Made by a program: the position numbers and the translations under genes
The notes under the pieces: model-generated
What the model was told of the DNA's origin: nothing
The model's input: the letters and a program-made list of their open reading frames with translations, nothing else
Database searches by the model: none
Shown here: piece after piece, positions 42,722-60,511 of the stretch
How positions within the stretch are numbered: the first letter of the stretch is position 1
Layout of the letters: each line of letters starts with the position of its first letter
Source: Heterotrichella gracilis
Lineage: Eukaryota; Sar; Xanthophyceae; Tribonematales; Xanthonemataceae
Assembly: GCA_032358255.1 (NCBI GenBank)
Contig: JAULBX010002999.1
Location: forward strand, 79,178 to 143,177
Direction of reading: 5' to 3'
DNA length: 64,000 nt

Positions 42722-43575
42722 GCTGGTAGAAAGTGGGTTCCAGAGTTTGCGAGCTGTGGGCTAGTTCATCGCGACATCACCCATGCATGCATGCCCAAGG
42801 CGTTGCAACGGTCGAGCCCAGCCAAGTTACCGTTTAAGTGCACTGTGGACAAGGTTCAGCACGATTCAACCATGGACGCATACTTCAAACTCAACGGGTG
42901 CAAGTGGGTTGTGTGGGTCTAACAATAAACTGTGTCGGGCGCCCAAAGTATTATGGACATTGTTCTAGCGACCTGTGGCACCCGTTGCAGACTGCAGACG
43001 TTCGAAACACAAGCACGGATGTACGTTCTCAGTTTGTCAAGCCATGTGAAGCCCCCATACGATACTTTCTCGAGTCGCCCACTTCTCGTGCCCAGCTGCA
43101 AGTGCAATTTAATTTAGTGGCATGCCGTGGAGTTAGGAAGCCCTGTTTGGGGGGCTGCATGCCACCATTGTGGGCTGCTCGACAGATTACACGTGGTTTA
43201 TTGTCAAAAATACGTTGTCTGTTCGATTGACTTGGTCAGTGCCACATGTGCAATCTGTGTGAACAGGCGTGTTACGGCAAACCTGGACAAGGGCATGCCT
43301 AGGCACAATGCTGCTCGGTACCAACTTCATGCAGCCACTCGATCAACCTCCAATTCATATCTGGCCTCTGACCCCACAACACCATGTCCTCTATATACTG
43401 TACAACACAGTGTACAGGGTTACCATTTAATCACACAGAGACACTGTTTGTTTGTCAGCCAGAGTGGCTGTTTTCAATGCTGCCTGGCTGTCCAACCCAG
43501 AAGCTAGCTGCCTACTGACTGCAACCCAATGAGTGTTGCAGAACTTGCTCCCCCAGTGGATGAGACTGGCAACCC
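42722..43575. other. Intergenic region between MEMO start and RidA end
   Basis: Holds the MEMO promoter and RidA 3' UTR. A TTACA (minus-strand TGTAA) at 43187-43191 lies 385 bases after the RidA stop. No coding or RNA feature recognised. Confidence 0.5.
43187..43191 (-). terminator. TGTAA polyadenylation signal, probably of RidA
   Basis: TGTAA on the gene strand, 385 bases downstream of the RidA stop; assigned by motif and position only. Confidence 0.4.
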
Positions 43576-44497
43576 TCACAGCAGAGCGATGGCCTCGATC
43601 TCAACCTTGGCGTTCAGTGGCAGCGTCTTGACAGCAAACGTGGCTCGGGCTGGTGGCTCTGAAGGGAAGTACTTGCCTGAAACAAAGGCAAAAACAACAT
43701 CAGTATGTACGTCCTTTCAAACTGGAGCCCTGTCCACCATTAGATAGATTACACTGTTGTAAGCTGCGGCGCAAGAAAGGCGACAGCCAATGGCCAACCG
43801 ATGCCTTACCGTAGATGGCATTGACTTTAGCGAAATCGCCCATGTCCTCCAAAAGGATGGTCGTCTTCACAACCTTGTCGAAAGAAGTGCCTGCTGCTTC
43901 TAGTATGGCTCCCATGTTCTTCATCACCTGCTCTGCTTGGCCCTCCACCTCATCGGTGGCAAAGTCCTTGGTCTGCAGTACGATACCAGAGGTCAAATCA
44001 CCCAACAATGCATGTCATATATAGTCACATGCACCAGCTATCTAACACAGCTGCTACAAACAAGGTAAGAAATTAACAGCGGGCTCTTACCCCTGGTACT
44101 ATGCCTATTTGCCCAGACACAAAGACGATGTTCCCTGCCTTGACCGCTTGTGAGTAGGGTCCGAGTGCTGCTGGCGCGTTCTCTGTGCTCACTATCTCCT
44201 TGCCTGTATGACAAAGCAACCCACTGATAACCAAACTCTCAGAATAACCGGTTTCAGTGGTGCAAAACTGGCATCACTAGTTGCATGCACCCATTTTGCA
44301 ACACTACAACATCCAATCTCAATGCAAGCCCATCAAACACCTTGGGCAACGACGGTGCTGCAGAGTTGGCGACTCTGCCTGTGATGTGCAAGCTTTGGGG
44401 CGCTCAAGCCACCGCTGCAGAGCCAGCTAGCCCGGACAGGCTGCCTGGCCACAGACTTGAAGGATAGTTGGGCACCTGCTGCTAGGGTGGTGGCCAT
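43576..44497 (-). CDS. RIDA: RidA/YjgF family 2-iminobutanoate/2-iminopropanoate deaminase, probably plastid
   Basis: Hydrolyses reactive enamine/imine intermediates released by PLP enzymes such as threonine dehydratase, protecting branched-chain amino-acid synthesis. Four exons: 44341-44497, 44091-44203, 43810-43972, 43576-43676; 534 nt, 177 residues. The first 50 or so residues ([20 protein letters not shown] and on) are rich in Ser, Ala and Arg with few acids, like a chloroplast transit peptide. The mature domain has the family motifs [60 protein letters not shown] and PPARATFAV with the substrate-binding Arg, ending VEIEAIALL. Plant RidA is plastidic, which agrees. It is divergent from eL32. 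No exon-edge copies were seen. Confidence 0.95.
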
Positions 44498-44915
44498 TGG
44501 AGCTCGTGGGTTGAGGATAGCAGGATATGTGGAAGGACTGTTGTCAGAAGAGCAGCAGAGGAAAGCGCAGAACCTCGGTGTGTGTTCCTGGGCAAGGCTC
44601 GTTGCTTTTGGACAAACGGTGTGCGAAAAACAGGCTCGATGGTTCGATGCATGCATGCATAATGAGCAATTGTTTCCTCCCCGTTTTGGGGTATAATACG
44701 CTTCCACCCGTGACGGCTGCCGAAAAAAGGCTTTACAGCAGCCGGCTCAAAGCCCAGGCAAGCCCGCATCCTCGTTCCTTCTCCCTTGCTTGACGGGTTA
44801 CCTGCTACAGCAGGGCAACAGGTACGTACAGCTGTTTCCGCAGACCGTCGTTGTGGGGGGGTTGTGATAGGCCGCCAGTCGCTCACCCACTCGGTGTTCC
44901 CTGCAGACTGCCAAG
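44498..44915. promoter_or_regulatory. Divergent promoter region and spliced 5' leader of the eL32 gene
   Basis: A TATAATA at 44692-44698 could be the eL32 TATA element. An AG/GTACGT donor at 44821/44822 and a CTGCAG acceptor ending at 44906 define a likely 85-base 5' UTR intron, leaving the ATG ten bases into the next exon. RidA transcription must start on the other side. Intron and TATA are inferred from sequence only. Confidence 0.5.
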
Positions 44916-46725
44916 ATGGTGCAGCCACTCGTGAAGAGGGCTCACGTCCAGAAGTACACCAAGAAGTTCAAGAGGCATCAGAGTGACAGGAAGCACTGTG
45001 TCAAGGTGCTTAACCTCAGCTAGCCATCGGGGTTTCGTTTTCGTAGAGCATGCATCTGAAAATGTTCTGGGATGTGAGAGGGGGGTTTACAGGGGTTGAC
45101 ACGGTTTTTTTGACCTGTACAGGAGAGCTGGAGGCGGCCAAAGGGTATTGATTCCCGTGTGCGCCGTAAGTTCAAGGGATGTGGCGTTATCATGCCCAAC
45201 ATCGGCTACGGCACCAACAAGAAGACAAAGCACCAGCTGCCCAGTGGTAAGGACCCAATATGCACCGTTTGCTGCGTTTTCCACTGCAGCTAGAGTGCTT
45301 TTTGTGGGACCACAGCCTCATATGGGTTGAAGCTCGCTTGTACGTTGTGTACAACCACGGTTGTGGGTTGGCATATGGTTATTTAGGAGATTGTAAACGT
45401 GACTTTGTTGATGCAGGCTTCTACAAGTTTGTGGTCCACAACGTCAAGGAGCTTGACCTGTTGTTGATGCACAACAGGTGAGAATTCCAGAAAACATTCA
45501 CAGATAGCAAGCTTGCTGCCGTCCAGCTGCGCAGTCCAGCTGGGGTGGATGGCCAACCTGTCGCGTTTATTCACAAACACTGTACTTGCTTGCACAACAG
45601 GAAGTACGCCGCGGAGATTGCACACAACGTGTCTTCCAGGAAGCGCACAGAGATCGTCAGCAGGGCAGCAGAGGTACGATGGGACCCTGCACGTCACTAC
45701 CCCACCCTTGCATCAACCATCAGCACTCAGCAGTGTGGCCAGCAGACAGTGCAGCGGCAGCAAACAGTCAACGTCAAGCATCAGGCTTTTCCAAGCTCAG
45801 CACAGTTTGTTTGCAAGGGGGTTGAGTGGGTCAGACTGCTGTAGACCAGCAGGGGACAGGATTGTAAGACATGCGCGAGGTGAAACAAGTTTCACGGAGT
45901 TTTGCTGGCCGGTTGCTTCCCCTCTTGCTGTTTCTTCCGCTCAGCCCAGCCAGAATATCGAAAACGGTCCGTGGGTGGTGCCTCAACTGTTTGACCCACT
46001 CGGTAATGAAGGGTGGGGAGGAGAACCCATGGAAGTGGCATGTACCCAGGGCAGCGGGCTTGGGCAACCAGTGTGTCCCTTGCAGTAACAGCGCAGTGTC
46101 AAGTTCCAATCAGCGCTTGCATCATTGATAGACTTTAAGCAGTATGCAAAGGCAAGCAGCGCTCTTTGGGGAATCAGTGTGCACGGGTAAAATAGAGACA
46201 GCCTCAGCATCGCTTCTCTTTCTCAGTCTTCAGGCTTGACCTCAGGACTGGGCAGGGGTGACACCCAACAGGGTCAGCAGCGCATCCTACCGATTTACTA
46301 ACACACCAGCCAACCACACCCAAGCAGCCCACGTCATTTTTGCCTCCGCTCACGTTGCCAGTTCCTGGACAGGGTAGACAGCTGGAGATCAAGTCAAATT
46401 CGGGAGTTTTTTTTTAAGTTCATTTTGCGCACAGCGGCCAGCCTCACTTGACAAGCCCCATCTCTCTGGGGCCAGCCATTGGCAGCTAACATGCAATTCC
46501 GCAGCGGCAGCGCAGCCACATCGCTTCACATCGCTCATTGTCACGCATACTTCCTTGGATGCAAATCCTGCCCATATGCTTCACAGCGCCCCCATGCGTG
46601 CCACAGTGACATCTGCAAAGTAACCCCACGAAGACCCGTGCGCTGACCTCCCCTTTCCCCCCCTGCAGCTGAACGTGCGCGTGACCAACGCCAACGCCAA
46701 GGTCCGCACCCAGGAGGACGAGTAG
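44916..46725 (+). CDS. RPL32: Ribosomal protein eL32 (60S L32)
   Basis: Component of the cytosolic large ribosomal subunit. Five exons: 44916-45005, 45123-45246, 45417-45477, 45601-45673, 46669-46725; 405 nt, 134 residues, the usual family length. The start [20 protein letters not shown] is basic. Hallmarks are [62 protein letters not shown] and the conserved end RTQEDE. The last intron is long (995 bases) and I see nothing else in it. TGTAA at 46780-46784 gives a 3' UTR of about 60-80 bases. Confidence 0.97.
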
Positions 46726-46779
46726 GCGAAACAGCACCGCTCCGCCTCACAATGCTCCACCTGTACCAATTGGCCCTTC

Positions 46780-46784
46780 TGTAA
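46780..46784 (+). terminator. TGTAA polyadenylation signal of eL32
   Basis: TGTAA lies 54 bases after the eL32 stop, a typical position for a chlorophyte poly(A) signal. Confidence 0.65.
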
Positions 46785-47790
46785 CTTTACACACAATTGC
46801 ACCCTTGTGATTTGCATGCTACCCGCTATTTGGTGCGCTGGCTGGCCTTTGGGAGCTGCCCGCTATGGTTCTCTCAGTGAGCCACGCTTGGCTGTGAGCA
46901 GTGCATCGCAACCATTGCATTGGCTCTGGGCGGCGAGCTCTGCACTCTTTGACAGCAGTAGTGGGTAGTGGGGTGGGTACTTGGATGGTGGTTTGGGGAA
47001 GGCAGGAGGTTGGAGCAGGGGCTGCTGTGGCTGGAGAGCACAGTGTTTTCTGCGGCACGGCATAGGCCACCAGGTTGTTTGGCATTGCGGGGTGGGAGCG
47101 TTGGATGTGCCCTGCCCAGTGCTGCTTGGCTCAGCATGTGTCAAGGGGTTGGAGGCAGTGTGTGTGTTTTGCTGATGCCTACACCTCATAAAAAGTTGCC
47201 AAACTGGATGCAACATCTGCCTGCCTGGAACCCTGATTCCTGTGGCCAGCCGCCATAGACACCTTCGATTCCATCTTCCTGGGCTTGCACCACTACCCTT
47301 TCCACTGGGAGTGGTTGCAAACCTCACACAAGCTCGAGGAAACACACCACAAGCACATCTTCAGCCAGGATCTTCAGGAGGCTCCAGTGGGGTGTACAGG
47401 TTGGCAGGGGGATCCTAAACGCGAATGTCACGGGGAGTGAAAGCTCTGTTTGAACCTTTCGAATGAGTTCAAACCCAAAAAAAATTGTTGTAATACAACA
47501 GTATACTGCTTGGCATGCTGCAAACTATTTACGCTGCCGGCTTCCTTTGCGTCCCATCCTTGTCTTGTCTTTCAAACCCTTCTACGGTCCCCACATATGC
47601 ATGCATGCCCTCTCTCATGTCTGCATCGTAATAACTTAAAGCAACACTGCGTTGCAACGACACTGCCCACATAGAGCAAATTGTCGTATACGTCAAGATA
47701 TAAATTTTATTGAACCAAATAGAAGCTCGGAGCCGCAGGGCTGCACACTGGGACCTCGTTTGCAGCGAGTGAGCGAAGAACGGTACCAAG
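46785..47790. other. Intergenic region between eL32 and RFC3
   Basis: About 1 kb upstream of the RFC3 start. A plus-strand open stretch (47237-47441) reads AIDTFDSIFLGLHHYPFHWE and onward to a stop. It looks protein-like but has no ATG in frame and no family I recognise. Nothing else found. Confidence 0.4.
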
Positions 47791-50700
47791 ATGTTGTGGG
47801 TTGATAAGGTAAAGACACAACAAGAGCACAGGGCTCCCTGCCTGGTGCACAAGGCTGCCATTAGAAATCCACCTACCACTCACACTGTGCAGTTCAATAT
47901 CTGCATCCAATCGTGCACTCAGACTATGTCAACAAGATGGGGGGCACTATTACCCATCTAGGTGTGGATTGGCCGTCCTTTTCGAGTGCTGAGTGGGTCT
48001 TGTGCTGCAGTACCGACCTAAAACGTTCGACAAGTTCACCATCAACCAGGACATCGCAGAGAACCTGAAAAAGCTGGTGGGTGCAGGTGGTGGCATCACA
48101 TGATGTGGCATTGCACAGCATGACTGCATGACTGCAAGGTCACCACGTTGGCATGGCAAGGCATTGCACTGCATTGCGCACCAAATTTTCTGGTCAGAAA
48201 TGGGACGCTGAGCCAGGGCGGTGTGATAATGGCGCGGCAACTTTCCTGGGTGGTCGAGATAGCATGCCTGGCGCAGTGGTGTTGGTTTAGTTGGTTGGTC
48301 GTGTGCAGTGAAGCCAGATTAGCAGTCACACTTGCACACCCAGCTCTCTTGCGGCAAGCCTTGGCTGGCAAACAGGGATGGGGTGCATTGAGCGTTGTCA
48401 ACCTGGCAATTTTCGCCCATAAGTCATGAGCAACTTGTACCTGCACCACATTATGGTCCATCTCGCATCGAATTAATCATTTGGGGCATTTGTGTAATGC
48501 GCCAGACGCCCCGTCCTGTGCTCAGTGGCTCCTCCCCTTGCATAAATGCACCTCCGCCCCCTTTCATACCCCCGCGCACCTCATCCCCTGTGTCCAGGTC
48601 GACAGCGGTGACTAACCACACAAACTGTCCTATGGGCTGATCACTATCATTAGTTTTTTGTTCAATGGACTGATACAACCCGACCTACATCGCATCCAAA
48701 TGCGCATCTTAGCCCATGGGTGTACTAGTTGCCCTCAAGCTTGCAGCATTTCCCCCCATTTGCCGACAAATGCAGCTCCGTACCAACGCACCTTCCTTCC
48801 TGTTCAGGTTGCCAGCGGCGACTGCCCACACACCCTGTTCTATGGACCACCGGGGGCAGGCAAGAAGACCCTCATCGTGGCGCTGCTGAGGGAGATGTTT
48901 GGCCCTGGGGTTGAAAAGGTACATTCATAAATGTAAACCCTTAAAAATGCCCATATCAACAAACCGTTGTGCGTTGTGCGTGGGGTGGAGGTGCACAAGT
49001 TTGAAACCCCAGCCCAATAAAAATCCTAATGTGAAACCCCACATTTGAACCACACTGAATCAAATCTGTGTCCCAAACTGGGCATGGAGACTTGGCACTG
49101 GAAGATTGAGCTGCCTCTCCCACTTTACTCCCGCAACCTGGAGGTTGGGCTCATCACCCCAGGGGTCTCAAATCCCTCTCAACCTTCAACCCCCTGTCCC
49201 TGTGTTTTGCTGTGTTGCAACTGCCTCTCCCAACCTGCGCGCCAAGGCCAAACCCTGGAACAGTAAATCCCCCATTTGTTGAAATCCCCACCCTTTTTCC
49301 CTGTCTCCAGCTGCGTGTGGAGACCCGGCCCTGGAAGATTGAGCTGCCCTCTCGTAACCTAGAAGTGGAGCTCACCACCCTGAGCAGCAACTACCACGTT
49401 GAGATGAACCCCAGCGACGTGGGCAACAACGACAGATATGTGGTCCAGGAGATCATCAAGGAGATGGCGCGCAACCGGCCGCTGGATACAGGAGGGAACA
49501 AGGGGTTCAAGGTGGGTAGGTGGGGGACGGGGAGGGGAAGGGGGAACGGTATGTGGTGCATGGCATCATCCCGAGGAGGTGGCGCTCAACCGGCCGCTGG
49601 ATACGGGGGGCAACAAAGGGGTTCAACGTGGGTGGGCGGGGGACGGGGAGGGAAGACGGGGTGGGGATGGTGGTATGTCGTGCATGCCATCATCATGAAG
49701 GGGGTCTTTCAGATCCATTGGAAACCCTCCACACCACACCCATGACCCTAATCCTCCCCTTCAAAGACTTTACATAATAAACCCCCTAACCCTGAACCCT
49801 CCCTGTGCAGGTCCTTGTGCTGAACGAGGTTGACCGCCTGTCGAAGGATGCGCAGCACTCCCTGAGGCGCACCATGGAGAAGTACTCAGCTGCCTGCAGG
49901 CTGGTGCTGTGCTGCAACAACGTGTCAAAGGTGCGGGCCTTGGTATGGTGAATGTGTCAATGGCTTCCTAAAGTCATTGGCATGCTCCGACATGTGGCCA
50001 AGAAGGGCCCGATTCAAACAAAATCCTACTGAAAGACACCCCAAAAACCCAGAAAATAGCAAAACAATCACCAATGTGGATTGATTGTGCAGGTGATTGA
50101 CCCCGTGCGCAGCAGATGCCTGTGCATACGCGTGCCTGGCCCCTCCGCCCCCCAAGTCATTGATGTCCTCCAACACGTGGCCAAGAAGGAGGGACTGACC
50201 CTACCCGCTGACCTGGCGGCCCGCTTGGCCACCCACGGGGACCGGAACCTGCGTAGGGCTTTGCTAGGGTTTGAGGTGGCCAAGGTGGCGCAGTACCCCT
50301 TTGTGGCGGGTCAGGCGGTGCAGGGGGCGGACTGGGAGATGTACATTCAGGTGTGTGTGTGTGGCGGGGGTAAAGGGGGGAGGGGGGTCTCTGTTGGGTC
50401 CTATGTTTTATTGAATAGGGTTTTGTTGGGGCTTGGGAGGGTTTTGGGAGGGTTTGTAATGGTTTAAGGTACCAAGGCGGTGCAGTACCCCTCGTTTGAC
50501 TGCTTCAATTTACCTACAGGCCATCAGAGAGTCCTAATAATTGGCCTCTCCATTGTGCAGGAAATTGCGGGCGACATTTTGAAGGAGCAGTCCCCCAAGG
50601 CCCTGTACGCGGTGCGGGGCAAGATCTACGAGCTGCTGGTCAACTGCATACCCCCCGAGATGATCATCCGGCGGCTGTCGCTGGAGCTGATGAGGAAGCT

Positions 50701-51069
50701 GGATGACGAGCTGAAGCACAGCTGCTGCCACCTGGCGGCGTTCTACGAGCACAGGATGCAGGTGGGTGGTGGGGACAATACCTGGCATTGCTGAGAAAAC
50801 CCCAGAGCATGAGCACAGGATGCAGTACTTACAAGCGTTCCTGCCAGATTTTGCAGTCAGCTTTGCGCTGCAGTCACCGTTACAGGAGGGTGGCGGGGTT
50901 GGAAACACTAGTGAAACCCATTTATGACTTGATCAAACTGGCCCTCCGCCTCACCCTGCCTCCTTCTTTTGCCCTACAGGAGGGCTCCAAGGCCATCTTC
51001 CACATTGAGGCCTTCATCGCAAAGTTCATGGCGGAGTACAAGAACTGGACAATCATGGCCTTTGGGTGA
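47791..51069 (+). CDS. RFC3: Replication factor C subunit 3 (small clamp-loader subunit)
   Basis: AAA+ subunit of the RFC clamp loader that places PCNA on primer-template junctions in the nucleus. Eight exons: 47791-47808, 48011-48076, 48808-48918, 49311-49511, 49811-49930, 50093-50350, 50561-50761, 50980-51069; 1065 nt, 354 residues, the family length. The first exon is only 18 bases (MLWVDK) and joins in phase to [14 protein letters not shown], the RFC box. Other motifs: Walker [10 protein letters not shown], Walker B-like [20 protein letters not shown] and the SRC motif [13 protein letters not shown]3 has a degenerate DExx box as seen here. Copies of exon 3 and exon 4 edges lie at 48590-48640, 49075-49165 and 49535-49645. 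Confidence 0.96.
49075..49165 (+). repeat. Copy of RFC3 exon 4 5' end
   Basis: ATGGAGACTTGGCACTGGAA through GAGGTTGGGCTCATCACCCC parallels 49313-49383 ([20 protein letters not shown]). It carries an insertion after CTGCCTCTCCC and lacks the acceptor. Confidence 0.85.
49535..49645 (+). repeat. Copy of RFC3 exon 4 3' end with donor
   Basis: GGTATGTGGTGCATGGCATC through GGGGTTCAACGTGGGTGGG matches the [20 protein letters not shown] end of exon 4 (49434-49516), including a GTGGGT donor-like site. Frame is lost in parts. Confidence 0.88.
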
Positions 51070-51095
51070 TCACTCCTGATTACTGGTGGCCACCG

Positions 51096-51340
51096 CCTGA
51101 TTACTGGTAATGGCGGGAGTGCAAGAACTGGACAATCATGGCGCTCGGGTGATCACTTGCAATTGCTTGTTGATTACTGGCAATGGCGGGAGTGCAAGAA
51201 CTGGACAATCATGGCCTTTGGGTGATCGCATGCAATCACTGGTGATTACCTGGGGTGGCAATCTGCGCTGCCACCGCTGCATGGGCACGGCGGGTGAACT
51301 GGACTGTCATGGCGAGTGGGTGAATACTTGTGATGCAGCG
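51096..51340 (+). repeat. Two to three copies of the RFC3 stop-codon region
   Basis: GCAAGAACTGGACAATCATG followed by GGGTGATC, the codons KNWTIMAFG plus TGA of exon 8, recurs at about 51117-51155 and 51190-51228 with intervening GATTACTGG. A more diverged copy lies at 51287-51330. The duplication unit is about 70 bp and crosses the stop codon. Confidence 0.92.
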
Positions 51341-52339
51341 AAGGTTCACAGATGGGCACAGATGGGGATTTGCGAGTATTGGGCAAAAGCCTGCGGGTGG
51401 TTATTGGTGCAAGGCATGGGATTTCCAGGAATGATGTATGCGCATTTGGACTATGCGCGGTGTTCCAGGAACTTTCTACTAGAGTGTACAGTTTTCACTT
51501 GTTGACCCTTAGGAGGTTGGGGATCCCACGGGGCAGCATGGGGTGCAGATTGGGCTTGTGGTCACTTCACTGCGCTGCCAAATCGGGGGAAAAGCTAGAA
51601 AGCAATAGGGACTGCATCAGTTTGGAAGAATCCATTTTGGAAGAATTGCAGTCCGCCGTTGTGACTTGTTCCCCGTCAGACTGGCAACACATATGCATTT
51701 AATTTTGGAAGAAATGTCTGCCATTGTGACCTCTTTCCCTGTCAGGCTGGCAGCATACATGCTTGCAACTGATATTTGCTACTGGCGGGGCTATGTAGCA
51801 ACTAGTGTTGCCGTTATGCTTCAGGATTTAGGGTTGTGATGCTAATAGCTCAGGAGGGGGGGCTTTGGAGGTTTCCATACCTGGGTTTGCGCTGCACTTG
51901 GCGTGGGTGCACAGACCTGCGGATGGCCCAGGCCAGTGACTAGGCTAGGCAGTGAAAGCCGCAAGTGCTGCAAAGCAACCTGTGAGCACGCTTGCACAAT
52001 TTTGAGGACGCCTCAGCGCAAGAAAGGTATGGGTGAGGGGTACTGGCCGCCATAGCTTAGCTTCAGGCGCAGGGTTTGGACTGGACTGCCCACCTTACAC
52101 CCAGCCAAGCGTAAGGTTACAGGCTTAGGGCCTACTCTACATGCCCTGCGTGTGCATGTGATGTCAATGGTACGCAGGCTATGCAAGGGCTGTGGGCTAA
52201 CTTGGGAGGGCAAAACTTAGGTTAAGACAGGGCAATAGCAACTATAGATAGTATGTATATATAGGCAGGAGCACATATGGGGTAGTACCACGGAGTCCAC
52301 CCTATGGCATTGGGTGTGCTAAGTGTGGAATGCGTGGCA

Positions 52340-52505
52340 AGGACCAGCAAAAACCAAAAACGATGGCCACCCAGGCCAAAAATTCGACCGTGGCGACCGG
52401 GGATCGAACCTGGACACTCTCGCTGCGTCCGTCTACCCGGACAGGACGACGCCTAGGCGTGCCTATCTGCCAGCTCACCAAGTTCTGGTTCCACGCGCTC
52501 GACAG
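52340..52505 (-). repeat. tRNA-derived sequence, possibly a SINE head
   Basis: On the minus strand an A-box-like TTGGTGAGCTGGCAGATAGG (52466-52485) is followed about 60 bases later by a good B box, GGTTCGATCC (52401-52412), inside a T-arm-like CCAGG/CCCGG hairpin. A matching 7-bp acceptor stem is lacking (only GTGG/CCAC pairs), so it is not a normal tRNA. No A- or T-rich tail is obvious. Confidence 0.4.
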
Positions 52506-52655
52506 CTCAACCTAGGTGAGACTGAAACACCGACCGACAGAAGTGTTGACACAGTTGCCTTTGTCGTTGCCTACATACCGTTGCGTTGCCAGGGTGCGCA
52601 GCGAAACTTTGGAAGACGGGAAACGGGGCATGCATCGACAGACAAGATCGGTGAA

Positions 52656-52980
52656 CCAGTAAGTTGGCCCAGTTTTTATCAAAATTACTGAACTGGCGCG
52701 CAGCTCAGTAAGTTTCCCCAATTTGTAGAAAAAATACTGTCCTGTGCGCGCGGAACCCGGCGCGCGGAACGCAGCCTGCGCGCAGGACAGTAAATTGACC
52801 CGGGTTTCACCAAATTTACTCTCCGGTGCGCGCGGAGCGCGACGCGCGACGGTGAGACCAGTAAGTTTGCCCACTTTTCACGAAACTTACTGAACGGTGC
52901 GCGCGGAGCGCGACGCGCGGAAAGCATTGCGCGTGGGACGGTAAATTAACCCAGTTTTCACCGAACTTACTGTACCTTGC
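52656..52980. repeat. Tandem array of imperfect palindromes with CGCG-rich spacers
   Basis: Five units start near 52657, 52706, 52786, 52858 and 52939. Each holds an AT-rich inverted repeat of about 34 bases of the form CAGTAAGTTT, then GCCCA..TTTTCAC, then AAACTTACTG. Between units 2 and 5 lie GTGCGCGCGGAGCGCGACGC-like spacers. Spacing is 49-81 bases. Unit 4 has the most perfect arms. No coding potential. Confidence 0.88.
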
Positions 52981-53704
52981 TGACGCCGTGCCATGGGGTT
53001 CGAAACCGAACGAAACAGCACAAAAAAGGTCTTGGCGTTGGCAGGCAGGTTCGAGCTCGCAGTTTAGCTTTGAAAGCGTCTCTTTCGCCAGGCGTAACGT
53101 TAAACAGAACGCTCACACAGTACACATGCATGTGAAAGGGTTGCTTTTAGCTTGCAGGCAGGGTTTGCACAGCAACCCGGCAACAACCAAATGGCAATGC
53201 TTCGTGTGGTACAAGTCACTTGCTGGCGGCGTTCGGCTTGAAAGCCTTGACTATGGTTGTACGCTGAATGCGGGATAGGTTGACTTGTAAATTGTAATAG
53301 ACTGGGACATGCGCATAATATGGTAATACTATACGTATTGCACAACTTGGTTGAGCCGGTGTATCTGAATGGCTTGAAAGTACCCTTTGCGCACGCGCAC
53401 GTATGATGTTGCCAGGTGGTTGTGCACTCATGACACAACGTTTGTGCCTATTAACAGTGACTGTGTTACTCAGTTTCTGCTGTATGTGTATATACAATCG
53501 TCTGCTTACGCATGTCTGACCCACTGGGACTCTGCCAGCTGGTATGCATAGTCCGGCTATGCACCCGCGCAGTGGTATCTGAGGTTGTCACAAGTTGTCA
53601 AACAATTCAGCCACAAGCACCACCTTACGGGTATCCACCCCCTGGTCAGCAAATATTCCCTCCACGCGCTGCGTTAGAATACCCTCCCACCCCTCACCCC
53701 AACC

Positions 53705-53760
53705 CCTAAACCCTCGCCTAGGGTTCGCGCCTGGCTCCGCTCCACGGCTGCTCTAGGGTA
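53705..53760 (-). repeat. Copy of the last GluRS exon end
   Basis: ACCCTCGCCTAGGGTTCGCG through GGGTAACCAAAT parallels 53846-53923, the stop codon and final codons plus flank of the last exon, in a compressed form. It lies downstream of the stop on the gene strand. Confidence 0.6.
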
Positions 53761-53859
53761 ACCAAATCTCCCCTAAACCCTAGTGTAGGATCACAGCCAC
53801 GGTGACTCGCCGGCAGCCACTCCAACTTTAAGCTGCACCCCTCAACCCTCGCCTAGGGT

Positions 53860-60511
<6,652 letters not shown>

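Larger units (their letters stand above)
51070..53859. other. Intergenic region between RFC3 and GluRS 3' ends
   Basis: 2.8 kb between two convergent genes, without a recognisable protein gene. It holds repeats of the RFC3 stop-codon region (51100-51340), a tRNA-derived sequence (52340-52505), a palindrome array (52656-52980) and a copy of the last GluRS exon edge (53705-53760). The rest (51350-52300 and 53000-53700) shows nothing I can identify. Confidence 0.5.

Noticed and set aside
47237-47441. Open stretch AIDTFDSIFLGLHHYPFHWE as a gene or terminal exon
   Set aside because: Protein-like in appearance, but no in-frame start, no second exon and no family recognised.
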